Shown: positions 8,906-17,519 of the stretch, one piece after another
Layout: each line of letters begins with the position of its first letter
Numbering within the stretch: the first letter of the stretch is position 1
Source: an uncultured Porticoccus sp.
GTDB taxonomy: Bacteria > Pseudomonadota > Gammaproteobacteria > Pseudomonadales > Porticoccaceae
Direction: 5' to 3'
Assembly: GCF_913061305.1 (NCBI RefSeq)
Contig: NZ_CAJXST010000002.1
Location: 124,001-188,000, forward strand
Length of the DNA stretch: 64,000 bases
Notes under the pieces: generated by a model
The model's database searches: none
Told to the model about the DNA's origin: nothing
Seen by the model: only the letters and a program-made list of their open reading frames with translations
Made by a program: the position numbers and the translations under genes

Positions 8906-9825
8906 AGCGCCATTGGCAGAAGCTCGGGCTACTCTATTGCCCAGAGGGTAGCGGGCCTCATGAGAAACTACGGACGCATGCGGCAAATCCCTTGCCTGTG
9001 CTGATTCAGGGCGACCTCTATCGAATTTTTTACAGTGGGCGAGATAGTCGTAATCGTTCTTCCGTTGGCGCAGTTGATGTCGACATCATGCAAAGGAAGG
9101 TGGTCAAGGTTCATGATCAGCCCTTTTTCGAGCATGGTCCTGAGGGTACTTTTTATGCCGATGGTGTCAGTATTGGAAATTGCTATGAGGCTGATGGCCT
9201 TCGCTACATGCTGTTTATGGGCTGGCAGGCACCTACTAACGGGCATTGGCGCGGCGATGTCGGCCGGTTGGTCGTTAAGCCGGACTTAACACTTGAGTTG
9301 GACCGTGATTATCCGTTCATAACGACCGACATGGTTGACCCGATTAGCCTTTCCTATCCCTGGGTCATGTTTAACTCGGCAGGTCGTTACGACATGTGGT
9401 ACGGCTCCACACAGAGCTGGGATGCCGGCAATGGTGAGATGCTTCACGTCATCAACTACGCTTCATCTGAAGATGGTCATTGTTGGAGTCGGGAGGGGCT
9501 AGCTGTTCCATTCAGGCTAGGAGAGGCACAGGCGTTTTCACGCCCAACAGTTGTTGCTGATGGAATGGGAGGCTTCGAGATGTGGTTCTCCTACCGAAGC
9601 GGATCAGGAGAAACCTATCGCATTGGCTATGCTGTGAGTAATAACGGTAAGGACTGGTATCTCGCCCTAGCTGATGCAGGCATAACGCTGTCTGACAGCG
9701 GGTGGGATTCTGAAATGCTGGAGTACCCATTTGTTTTCGACCACAAAGGTCAGCGTTACATGCTTTACAACGGCAATGGCTACGGCCGCACCGGGTTTGG
9801 CTTGGTGGTTATGGCTGATGAGTAA
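8902..9825 (+). CDS. GH43/GH32-like five-bladed beta-propeller protein
   Basis: 307 residues without a signal peptide, so probably cytoplasmic. Repeated blade-like segments are visible: LYRIFYSGRDSRNRSS, LRYMLFMGWQ, YDMWYGSTQSW, FEMWFSYRSGSGETYRIGYAVS, and QRYMLYNGNGYGRTGFGL near the end. This is the pattern of the arabinanase/levansucrase/invertase fold (glycosyl hydrolase family 43-like). Starting at ATG 8902 gives the ATGA overlap with the acyltransferase; a longer upstream frame is an artefact. Because it sits inside a biosynthetic operon and lacks export signals, a role as a transferase on activated sugars is as likely as hydrolysis. Function not assigned. Confidence 0.75.
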   Translation: MKRHWQKLGLLYCPEGSGPHEKLRTHAANPLPVLIQGDLYRIFYSGRDSRNRSSVGAVDVDIMQRKVVKVHDQPFFEHGPEGTFYADGVSIGNCYEADGLRYMLFMGWQAPTNGHWRGDVGRLVVKPDLTLELDRDYPFITTDMVDPISLSYPWVMFNSAGRYDMWYGSTQSWDAGNGEMLHVINYASSEDGHCWSREGLAVPFRLGEAQAFSRPTVVADGMGGFEMWFSYRSGSGETYRIGYAVSNNGKDWYLALADAGITLSDSGWDSEMLEYPFVFDHKGQRYMLYNGNGYGRTGFGLVVMADE

Positions 9826-10258
9826 TCAGCAAACGACTCCACATGGGCAGATCGCCGTGAGGCAATTATTTAGCTACGCGCTGATTGGCATGTTGAGCAA
9901 TGTTGCGGGCTACTCGGTTTACCTGGTGCTGACGTACCTCGGTACTACACCCAAACTAACCATGACAGTTCTTTACGCTGTGGGTGCGTTCGTCGGTTTC
10001 TTTGGTAATCGAAAGTTTACCTTCCGGCATAGGGGCCATCTCGCGACAGCGGGTATCCGCTATTTGCTGGCGCATATGTTGGGTTATTTGTTGAATCTGA
10101 GCTTGTTGATCGTGTTTGTCGACCGCTTTGGATATGCACACCAGCTTGTTCAGGCTTGTGCTATCGCAATTGTAGCGGTGTTTTTGTTCATTACGTTCAG
10201 GGTGTTTGTTTTCCCAGACGGCGGCCCGCGTCGGGATTACGGAGTGGCAAAGCGATGA
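9818..10258 (+). CDS. GtrA-family membrane protein
   Basis: Small inner-membrane protein (146 residues) with four hydrophobic helices: RQLFSYALIGMLSNVAGYSVYLVL, TVLYAVGAFVGFFGNRKFTF, YLLAHMLGYLLNLSLLIVF and CAIAIVAVFLFITFRVFVF. The GNRKFTFRH segment after helix 2 is typical of GtrA/DPMS-like proteins, which are thought to flip undecaprenyl-phosphate sugars. It likely works with the GT2 enzyme at 6698. The start ATG 9818 lies eight bases inside the propeller gene, and the stop overlaps the next start (ATGA). Confidence 0.88.
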   Translation: MSNQQTTPHGQIAVRQLFSYALIGMLSNVAGYSVYLVLTYLGTTPKLTMTVLYAVGAFVGFFGNRKFTFRHRGHLATAGIRYLLAHMLGYLLNLSLLIVFVDRFGYAHQLVQACAIAIVAVFLFITFRVFVFPDGGPRRDYGVAKR

Positions 10259-11127
10259 GAGTCTGTTTGCAGTGCAGCCATCAGTTCGTCTCCGATGCTC
10301 AGTGCTGCCCTCAATGCGATTACCGCGCTCCCTCTATTGAGGGATTCACAGCCCATGCCGTGGAGTTTGCTTACGAAGGCGGTGGTTTCAAGTCAAGTTA
10401 CTTTGCTGAGTTGGCGAATCTTGAGGCAGCCAATTTCTGGTTTCGCTCGCGCAATCGTTTAATCACTTGGGCTCTGCAGAAATACTGTCCAGTCTTGAAG
10501 TCTTTTCTTGAGGTAGGCTGTGGCACTGGTTTTGTACTTTCCGGCATCGCCGCGAGCTTCTCCAAGGCAGAGCTGCATGGTAGCGAGATATTTATTGCAG
10601 GTCTTTCCTTTGCTGCCCAGCGCCTACCCCATGTGCATTTTATGCAAATGGATGCCCGTCGAGTACCTTTCATTGCGCATTTCGAGGCCATTGGCGCATT
10701 CGATGTGCTGGAGCACATCGAGGAAGATGAAATGGTGCTTGCCCAGCTTCATCAGGCCCTAGAGCCTAGCGGACTGCTGTTTATTACAGTGCCACAGCAC
10801 CGCTGGCTGTGGAGTGCCTCGGATGACTATGCGTGCCATGTGCGGCGCTACTCGGCCAGGGAGATTCACGACAAACTGTCCCGTATAGGATTCAGCATTG
10901 AGCACAGTACTTCCTTTGTTACATTGTTGCTACCTGCCATGTTGCTTTCCCGGTTGAACCAGAAACGGACGAGCGACAATTCCCAGCCGCAGAACGAACT
11001 AAAGCTACCGGGCCTACTCAACACTCTTTTCTACAAAGTGATGCAGTTGGAGTGCGGATTGATCAAACTAGGGTTAAGCCTGCCGATTGGCGGATCTCGG
11101 TTGATTGTTGCAAGGAAAGTTGGTTAA
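10255..11127 (+). CDS. SAM-dependent methyltransferase with N-terminal zinc ribbon
   Basis: 290 residues. The first 20 contain two Cys pairs, CLQC and CCPQC, which probably bind zinc. They are followed by a class I methyltransferase domain with FLEVGCGTGFVLSGIA (motif I), GAFDVLEHIEEDE, and LFITVPQHRWLWSASDD, the methyltransf_11/12-type arrangement. A small zinc ribbon before a methyltransferase is seen in some sugar and lipid modification enzymes. ATG 10255 is chosen because it is coupled to gtrA by ATGA and places the Cys motif at the very N-terminus. Substrate unknown. Confidence 0.82.
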   Translation: MRVCLQCSHQFVSDAQCCPQCDYRAPSIEGFTAHAVEFAYEGGGFKSSYFAELANLEAANFWFRSRNRLITWALQKYCPVLKSFLEVGCGTGFVLSGIAASFSKAELHGSEIFIAGLSFAAQRLPHVHFMQMDARRVPFIAHFEAIGAFDVLEHIEEDEMVLAQLHQALEPSGLLFITVPQHRWLWSASDDYACHVRRYSAREIHDKLSRIGFSIEHSTSFVTLLLPAMLLSRLNQKRTSDNSQPQNELKLPGLLNTLFYKVMQLECGLIKLGLSLPIGGSRLIVARKVG

Positions 11128-11139
11128 GCCAGGGCGCGA

Positions 11140-12270
11140 ATGATGAGAATTCCTTTCAACAAACCCTATATGACGGGCAAAGAGCTCTGGTACATCTCTC
11201 AGGCTCATGGCAATAGTCATTTGGCTGGTGACGGCGTGTTTACTCGGCAATGTTCGCAGTGGCTTGAGCAGCGGATCGGCTGCCGCAAGGCACTCCTGAC
11301 TCATTCGTGCACCGCTGCGTTGGAGATGGCAGCAATACTGGCAGATTTGGGACCCGGTGATGAGGTGATAATGCCCTCGTACACTTTTGTTTCCACTGCC
11401 AATGCCTTCGTGCTTCGCGGCGCGGTACCTGTGTTTGTCGATATCCGTGCCGACACGCTGAATATCGATGAGACGAAGATCGAAGCCGCGATTACACCCC
11501 GCACGCGCGCCATCGTACCGGTGCATTACGCCGGGGTGGCTTGCGAGATGGACGTCATCATGGACATTGCCCTGCGACATAACCTGATCGTCATCGAAGA
11601 CGCGGCCCAGGGCATTATGTCGAGCTACAAGGGGCGTGCATTAGGTTCCATTGGCCATCTAGCCTGTCTCAGTTTTCACGAAACCAAGAACATTATTTCG
11701 GGGGAGGGCGGGGCGTTACTGGTCAACGATTCGGAGTTTTCCCAGCGTGCCGAGATCATTCGTGAGAAAGGTACTAATCGCAGCCAGTTCTTTCGTGGCC
11801 TAGTCGATAAATACACTTGGTGCGATGTGGGTTCCAGCTACCTTCCTGGCGAGTTGATCGCAGCATTCCTATGGGCGCAGATGGAAGAAGCAGATGCTAT
11901 TACCGCAAAGCGCCAGGAGCACTGGGGACTCTACCATCGGCTACTGGCCACTTTCGAAGAGAAAGGGCGGTTGCGGCGTCCGCGTATACCGCCTAACTGT
12001 ACGCACAATGCTCATATGTACTATCTGCTCCTGCCAGATTTACAGGTACGTAGTGCATTTATTACGGCAATGAAGCAGCAGGGTGTTGCAACCGTCTTCC
12101 ATTATGTTCCACTGCATTCCGCGCCTGCCGGTTTACGCTTTGGACGTTCCTGTGGGACCCTGAATGTGACCGATAGCGTTGCGAAAAGGTTGGTGCGTTT
12201 ACCGCTCTGGGTTGGCCTTGACGACGGAGTAAAAACCGTTGTAGCCGCCGTGGATGCAGCGCTTGGGTAA
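11140..12270 (+). CDS. rffA: dTDP-4-keto-6-deoxyglucose aminotransferase, RffA/WecE type
   Basis: PLP-dependent DegT/DnrJ/EryC1/StrS enzyme (376 residues, the usual length). Features match RffA: IPFNKPYMTGKELWYISQA at the N-terminus, LTHSCTAALEMAA, VIMPSYTFVSTANAFVLRGA, VEDAAQ-like VIEDAAQGIMSSY, and SFHETKNIISGEGGAL with the PLP-binding lysine. RffA converts dTDP-4-keto-6-deoxy-D-glucose to dTDP-4-amino-4,6-dideoxy-D-galactose. Its substrate is the product of RmlB, whose gene directly downstream is frameshifted. Tandem ATG codons at 11140 and 11143 are both possible starts. Confidence 0.9.
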   Translation: MMRIPFNKPYMTGKELWYISQAHGNSHLAGDGVFTRQCSQWLEQRIGCRKALLTHSCTAALEMAAILADLGPGDEVIMPSYTFVSTANAFVLRGAVPVFVDIRADTLNIDETKIEAAITPRTRAIVPVHYAGVACEMDVIMDIALRHNLIVIEDAAQGIMSSYKGRALGSIGHLACLSFHETKNIISGEGGALLVNDSEFSQRAEIIREKGTNRSQFFRGLVDKYTWCDVGSSYLPGELIAAFLWAQMEEADAITAKRQEHWGLYHRLLATFEEKGRLRRPRIPPNCTHNAHMYYLLLPDLQVRSAFITAMKQQGVATVFHYVPLHSAPAGLRFGRSCGTLNVTDSVAKRLVRLPLWVGLDDGVKTVVAAVDAALG

Positions 12271-12296
12271 GATTTAAATCATTTTTGGTAAAGATA

Positions 12297-13362
12297 GTGA
12301 CCTCAAAAATTCTAATAACCGGCGGTGCCGGCTTTATCGGCTCCGCCGTGGATCGACAATACCGCTAGCGAGGTCGCCAACCTCGATAAGTTGACCTATG
12401 CGGGCAACCTGGAGTCACTGGCTTCGGTAGTCGAATCGCCTCGCTATCATTTCTATCAAGTGGATATCTGCGAGGGTGTTGCACTGGATGCGGCATTTGC
12501 AGAGTTCAAGCCGACGGCGGTGATGCACCTGGCGGCCGAATCCCATGTGGACCGTTCCATTGATGGCCCGGCGGATTTTATCCAGACCAATATTGTCGGT
12601 ACCTATAGTCTGCTGGAAGTCACCCGCCGTTATTGGAGTGGGCTACCGGATCAGAAGAGGGCGGCGTTCCGTTTCCACCATATCTCCACCGATGAGGTGT
12701 ATGGTGATCTTGATGGTGCGGAGAATCTGTTCACCGAAACCACATCTTATTCCCCGAGTTCGCCGTATTCCGCATCCAAGGCGAGTGCAGATCACCTGGT
12801 TCGGGCATGGTCCCGGACCTACGGTTTGCCCATTCTGGTGACCAATTGCTCCAATAATTATGGCCCGTACCACTTCCCGGAAAAGCTGATTCCCCATGTG
12901 ATTCTCAACGCCTTGTCGGGTAAACCGCTACCGGTCTATGGTGACGGTTCGCAGGTTCGGGACTGGCTCTATGTGGAAGACCACGCGCGTGCTCTGGTTG
13001 AGGTTTTAAACCGCGGCACTGTCGGTGAAACCTATAATATTGGCGGTCACAATGAGCAACGGAATATTGAGGTCGTGAAAGCAATCTGTGATCTTCTGGA
13101 GGAGCTGGCACCCGACAGACCCGAAGGGATTGATGCCTATCGGGATTTAATTACCTATGTGGAGGACAGGCCTGGCCATGACCGGCGTTATGCTATCGAT
13201 GCGTCAAAAATTCAGCGAGAATTGGGTTGGGTTCCGGTCGAAACGTTCGAGAGTGGTTTGCGCAAGACAGTTCAATGGTATCTCGATCATCCGGAGTGGT
13301 GGCAACGGATCCTCTCCGGTGCCTATAAGCTTGACCGTGCCGGCACGGTCAAATCGCAATAA
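12297..13362 (+). pseudogene. rmlB: dTDP-glucose 4,6-dehydratase, frameshifted near the N-terminus
   Basis: The GTG at 12297 opens a frame reading [17 protein letters not shown] and then stops at TAG 12366. The rest of the protein, from [19 protein letters not shown] at 12352 to 13362, lies in another frame. From memory, E. coli RfbB has GSAV-VRHI-INNT at this place; here VRHI is missing and one base (g at 12351) remains, so 11 nt were lost. Catalytic HISTDEVYG and YSASK and the whole C-terminus are intact, and repaired length would be about 358. No good start exists for the long frame (only GTG 12325). It may be a true pseudogene, a programmed event (unlikely) or an assembly error. Confidence 0.85.
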
Positions 13363-13410
13363 TTATCAAACTGGTTTGTCGCCTATGGTGATGTTGGTTT
13401 TGGAAAAGAT

Positions 13411-14292
13411 ATGAACAATTATAAAGGCATTATTCTGGCGGGTGGCTCGGGTACACGGTTGCATCCCATTACAATAGGGGTCTCCAAACAACTGCTGCCC
13501 GTCTACGACAAGCCCATGATCTATTACCCGCTGTCGGTGTTGATGCTGGCAGGTATCCGTGAGGTTTTGATCATTTCAACGCCGGAGGATTTGCCAGCCT
13601 TTCGGCGTTTGTTTGGCAATGGTGAGTCGTTGGGGCTGGAGATCAGCTATGCCGAACAGCCCTCGCCTGACGGTCTGGCCCAGGCCTTTCTGATCGGCGA
13701 AGACTTTATTGGTGACAGCAATGTTTGCCTGATTCTCGGGGATAATGTGTTTCACGGTTTTGGCTTCAGCACCATGCTGCGCGAGGCCGTTCAACGAGAG
13801 GAAGGTGCGACTATTTTTGGTTATCACGTCAACGACCCCCAGCGCTTTGGTGTCGTGTCGTTTGATGCTGACGGCAAGGCTGTTTCCATTGAAGAAAAGC
13901 CGTTGGCGCCCAAATCAAACCATGCCGTGACAGGTCTGTATTTTTACGACAACAGTGTGGTGGATATCGCTAGAAAAATAACCCCGTCAGAACGCGGTGA
14001 ACTGGAAATCACGGCCGTTAATAATGCTTATCTGCAACGTGGCGATTTGCATGTCAGTTTGCTGGGCCGAGGCTTCGCCTGGTTGGACACAGGTACACAC
14101 GATTCTTTAATGGAAGCCAGTCATTTTGTCCAAACCATTGAGGCGAGGCAGGGGCTCAAGGTGGCCTGTCTGGAGGAAATTGCCTATCACCAGGGTTGGA
14201 TCAATACCGACCAGCTTCGCAATCTGGGTGAGGCACTGGAAAAGACGAGTTACGGGCGGTATCTGGTACGAGTAGCCGAGGGTTATCAATGA
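13411..14292 (+). CDS. rmlA: Glucose-1-phosphate thymidylyltransferase
   Basis: Makes dTDP-glucose from glucose 1-phosphate and dTTP, the first step towards dTDP-rhamnose and dTDP-amino sugars. 293 residues, the normal length. The nucleotide-binding loop is [13 protein letters not shown] near residue 9, followed by [19 protein letters not shown], then [10 protein letters not shown] and [17 protein letters not shown]. It is coupled to rmlC through ATGA at 14289 and lies 48 bases after rmlB. The protein looks intact, in contrast to rmlB. Confidence 0.96.
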   Translation: MNNYKGIILAGGSGTRLHPITIGVSKQLLPVYDKPMIYYPLSVLMLAGIREVLIISTPEDLPAFRRLFGNGESLGLEISYAEQPSPDGLAQAFLIGEDFIGDSNVCLILGDNVFHGFGFSTMLREAVQREEGATIFGYHVNDPQRFGVVSFDADGKAVSIEEKPLAPKSNHAVTGLYFYDNSVVDIARKITPSERGELEITAVNNAYLQRGDLHVSLLGRGFAWLDTGTHDSLMEASHFVQTIEARQGLKVACLEEIAYHQGWINTDQLRNLGEALEKTSYGRYLVRVAEGYQ

Positions 14293-14831
14293 AAGTCATA
14301 GCAACGCCCCTTAAGGATTGTGTGATTATTGAGCCTCGGGTTTTCGGTGATGACCGCGGGTTTTTCCTGGAAACCTTTCACGTTGAGCGCTACGCAGAGT
14401 TGGCGGGTATTACGCTGCCCTTTGTTCAGGATAATCACTCCCGCTCCGAAAAGGGGGTGTTGCGTGGTTTGCATTTTCAGATCAACAGGCCGCAGGGAAA
14501 GCTAGTTAGGGTTGTGCGGGGTGAAGTGTTCGATGTAGCCGTGGACTTGCGCCGGGATTCACCGAGTTTCGGTCAGTGGCACGGCACTTTGTTGAATGAA
14601 AACAACAAGCGTCAGTTGTGGGTGCCGCCGGGGTTCGCCCACGGTTTTCAGGTGTTGAGTGATGTGGCTGATTTTGAGTATAAATGCACGGATTACTACG
14701 ACCCTGATGACGAGGGCGCCATTCTCTGGAATGATCCCGAACTGGCGATTGAGTGGCCTGAGACATCGGGTATCAGGTTGTCGGACAAAGATGCCGGTGC
14801 CCCCACCTTTGCGGCCTATTGCCAGTCATGA
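14289..14831 (+). CDS. rmlC: dTDP-4-dehydrorhamnose 3,5-epimerase
   Basis: Epimerises dTDP-4-keto-6-deoxyglucose at C3 and C5. Cupin-fold protein of 180 residues. Seen are [36 protein letters not shown] (with the catalytic histidine in GLHFQ), [15 protein letters not shown] and [14 protein letters not shown], all hallmarks of RmlC. It overlaps rmlA and rmlD by four bases each, so the three are translated as one unit. Confidence 0.96.
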   Translation: MKVIATPLKDCVIIEPRVFGDDRGFFLETFHVERYAELAGITLPFVQDNHSRSEKGVLRGLHFQINRPQGKLVRVVRGEVFDVAVDLRRDSPSFGQWHGTLLNENNKRQLWVPPGFAHGFQVLSDVADFEYKCTDYYDPDDEGAILWNDPELAIEWPETSGIRLSDKDAGAPTFAAYCQS

Positions 14832-15706
14832 AAATTCTGGTGACCGGGGCAGACGGGCAGCTAGGCCGTTGTTTGCAAGACAGGCTCCGCATGACGGTAC
14901 ACGATGGGCTGGCTTTGAACCGGAGTCAGCTGGATATTACCGACCGACAGTCTGTAGAGGCTGCAGTAGTCAGATTTCGGCCCGACGTCATTGTCAATGC
15001 CGCGGCGTATACGGCAGTTGACCGCGCTGAGAGTGAGCCCGGGGTTGTCCGACGGATCAATGCGGAGGCCGTAGGCTATCTGGCTGAAGCGGCCAACAAA
15101 GTTGGTGCTCTGCTGGCACAGGTGTCGACAGATTATGTATTTGATGGCAGAACCACCAGGCCGTATCGCGAGTCTGATCCGGTAAATCCCCTCAATGTCT
15201 ACGGCGCCAGCAAGCTGGCGGGAGAGCAGTACGCCGCCGGGGCAAACCGCTATTTTGTTGTTCGCGCAGCCTGGCTGTTCAGCGAGTACGGCAATAATTT
15301 CCTCAAATCGATGCTGAAGCTGGCGGATGGCCGCGAGACCTTGCAGGTGGTTGTAGATCAGATCGGAACGCCCACCTATGCGGGTGACCTGGCTGTCTCG
15401 ATAATCAGGTTGGCAGAAGCGGAAGCTGCCTCGGGCATTTACCATTATTCCGGTGGGCGTGCCTGTAGCTGGTTTGAGTTCAGCCAGGCTATCTTTACTG
15501 TTCTGGGTAAACTCAGACCAGAATGGCGGCTGCCCGGAGTCCTGCCCGTGACGGCCGCTGAATATCCCAGTGTGGTCAAACGCCCAGCTTATACTGTACT
15601 CAATGATGCGAAATTGCGGGCCAGCCTTCCCCGGGCAACCGGTGATTGGGAGCTGGCCATTGAGTCAGTGATGCCGGTGTTGACAGAATGGGTCTGCCGG
15701 CATTGA
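14828..15706 (+). CDS. rmlD: dTDP-4-dehydrorhamnose reductase
   Basis: Last step of dTDP-L-rhamnose synthesis. 292-residue extended SDR with [16 protein letters not shown] (NAD(P)H-binding), VNAAAYTAVDRAE, STDYVFDG and the catalytic YGASKLAGE pair. Start ATG 14828 gives the ATGA overlap with rmlC; a TTG nine bases upstream is less likely. The gene ends at 15706 inside the beginning of a flippase remnant read in another frame, so the 3' end marks an old recombination junction. Confidence 0.95.
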   Translation: MKILVTGADGQLGRCLQDRLRMTVHDGLALNRSQLDITDRQSVEAAVVRFRPDVIVNAAAYTAVDRAESEPGVVRRINAEAVGYLAEAANKVGALLAQVSTDYVFDGRTTRPYRESDPVNPLNVYGASKLAGEQYAAGANRYFVVRAAWLFSEYGNNFLKSMLKLADGRETLQVVVDQIGTPTYAGDLAVSIIRLAEAEAASGIYHYSGGRACSWFEFSQAIFTVLGKLRPEWRLPGVLPVTAAEYPSVVKRPAYTVLNDAKLRASLPRATGDWELAIESVMPVLTEWVCRH

Positions 15707-15966
15707 TGATTTTGGCGGTTGGTCAGTTTATTGGCACTGCTGTGGGTTCTTTATTGAGTATGACCACGAGCAGCCAGCTGCGTTGGATTGTCTTTATCGG
15801 TGCAGTCCTGGGCGTTAGTTTGGGGGTCTTGTTGATTCCCGGTTATGGGCTGATCGGTGCAGCAATTGAGACTTCGGTTGCCGTTGCATCAAAAAACCTG
15901 CTGTGTGTTTACCAGGTCAACCAGTTGCTGGGTTTTAACACACTGGCCATCTGGCGAAAAATCTAG
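15688..15966 (+). pseudogene. C-terminal remnant of a Wzx-like oligosaccharide flippase
   Basis: About 92 codons encode what looks like the last helices of a MATE/MVF-superfamily polysaccharide flippase: LMILAVGQFIGTAVGSLLSMTT, VLGVSLGVLLIPGYGLIGAAIE, and the terminal LLGFNTLAIWRK, a common ending of Wzx-type proteins. Full-length members have 400 to 500 residues, so at least three quarters is missing. The frame begins inside the end of rmlD, with no ribosome-binding site. I read it as a gene fragment left by a deletion or cassette exchange. A separate short membrane protein is possible but less likely. Confidence 0.7.
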
Positions 15967-16004
15967 CATGGCCCGAGTTTCTTGTTTGAAGGGAGTATAA
16001 AGTG

Positions 16005-17426
16005 ATGTCTCTTGTCCCCGTTGTGATGGCTGGTGGTTCAGGAACCCGGTTGTGGCCTCTGTCCCGGCAGTTGTATCCAAAACAGTTTCTGCCACTGTTG
16101 GGGGATGAGACTATGCTGCAGGAAACCTACGGTCGTTTGCGAGCGTTAGACACACAACCCGCATTATTTGTTTGTGGTGAGAACCACCGGTTTATCGTGG
16201 CAGAGCAGCTCAGGTTGACAGGTTGTGATCCGGCCATGATTCTGCTTGAGCCAGAGGGCAGGAATACGGCACCTGCGGTGGCGCTGGCAGCTTGCTATGC
16301 TCTGGAGAATGCCGGGGAGGGTGATGACCCGGTGTTGCTGGTATTGGCGGCAGATCATGCAATACAGGATGTCGATGCATTTCAGGCGGCGGTGATTGCT
16401 GCCTTGCCCTTTGCCGAGCAAGGTAAGCTGGTGACTTTTGGTATCGTGCCGAGCACACCTGAAACCGGTTATGGCTATATAAAGTGTGGTGATTTGGTCG
16501 GTAGGGGGCCTGCAAAAATTGTATCGAGGTTTGTAGAAAAACCGGCTAAAGCCCTCGCTGAGCAATATCTGACCGAGGGCGGCTATCTCTGGAACAGCGG
16601 TATGTTTCTGTTCAGTGCGCGTCGTTATCTGGACGAGCTGCAGGTGCACAGTCCTGAAATCCTGTCGGTTTGCCAAAAAGCCATGTCATCGGCTTCGGTA
16701 GACAGCGACTTTCTCAGACCCGATAAAGATATTTTTCTCGATTGCCCCGCGGATTCCATCGACTATGCCGTCATGGAAAAAACCCCCGATGCCGTGGTAG
16801 TACCAATGGATTGTGGTTGGAGTGACGTGGGATCCTGGTCGGCGCTTTGGGCTATATCTGAAAAAGATCAGTGCGGTAACACTCTGAAAGGTGATGTGAT
16901 GGCGCTGGATACCCATGACTCGTTTATCCAGGCTGATCGAAAATTGATTGCGACAATGGGGCTGCGGGACGTGGTGATCATCGAAAGTGACGATGCCATT
17001 CTGGTAGCCGACAAAAAACGCGTGCAAGAGGTCAAAAATATTGTTGACCAGTTGCGAGAGAAAAAGCGTTCCGAAGCAGAGGCCCATCGCAAGGTTTTTC
17101 GACCCTGGGGGTATTACGATGCCATAGAAAATGGTGAACGTTTCCAGGTAAAGCGGATTTTGGTCAAACCCGGTGGGCGGCTTTCTTTACAGATGCATCA
17201 CCACCGGGCGGAGCACTGGGTTGTAGTGAGTGGCACCGCGCTGGTGACAAAGGGCGAAGAGACGTTTTTGCTGTCGGAGAATGAATCGACATTTATTCCT
17301 ATTGGCGAAACTCATCGCCTGGAGAATCCAGGGTCCATCCCGTTGGAGATCATCGAAGTACAGTCCGGGGGATATCTGGGTGAGGACGATATCATCAGGT
17401 TTGATGATATTTATAAGCGAAACTGA
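16005..17426 (+). CDS. manC: Mannose-1-phosphate guanylyltransferase / mannose-6-phosphate isomerase
   Basis: Bifunctional type II PMI-GMP enzyme (AlgA/XanB/ManC family), making GDP-mannose for the polysaccharide. 473 residues from ATG 16005, which has GGGAG at 15991. The N-terminal nucleotidyltransferase domain shows [16 protein letters not shown] and YPKQFLPL, then FVEKP and WNSGMF. The C-terminal cupin isomerase domain shows FRPWGYYDAI, VKPGGRLSLQMHHHRAEHW and FIPIGETHRLEN. It follows the flippase fragment and is the last + gene of the polysaccharide locus. Confidence 0.95.
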   Translation: MSLVPVVMAGGSGTRLWPLSRQLYPKQFLPLLGDETMLQETYGRLRALDTQPALFVCGENHRFIVAEQLRLTGCDPAMILLEPEGRNTAPAVALAACYALENAGEGDDPVLLVLAADHAIQDVDAFQAAVIAALPFAEQGKLVTFGIVPSTPETGYGYIKCGDLVGRGPAKIVSRFVEKPAKALAEQYLTEGGYLWNSGMFLFSARRYLDELQVHSPEILSVCQKAMSSASVDSDFLRPDKDIFLDCPADSIDYAVMEKTPDAVVVPMDCGWSDVGSWSALWAISEKDQCGNTLKGDVMALDTHDSFIQADRKLIATMGLRDVVIIESDDAILVADKKRVQEVKNIVDQLREKKRSEAEAHRKVFRPWGYYDAIENGERFQVKRILVKPGGRLSLQMHHHRAEHWVVVSGTALVTKGEETFLLSENESTFIPIGETHRLENPGSIPLEIIEVQSGGYLGEDDIIRFDDIYKRN

Positions 17427-17519
17427 TTAGGATAAGATGCCCCAAAACTTGCGGTTATCTACTTATTCCTTTGCCAGCCCTTTATAATATCCGCTTCTGA
17501 TATCAACGCTGTCATCCCC

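Noticed and set aside
12325-13362. RmlB as an intact 345-residue protein starting at GTG 12325
   Set aside because: The first nine codons (PALSAPPW) are the Rossmann motif read in the wrong frame, there is no ribosome-binding site, and the glycine motif needed for NAD binding would be lost.
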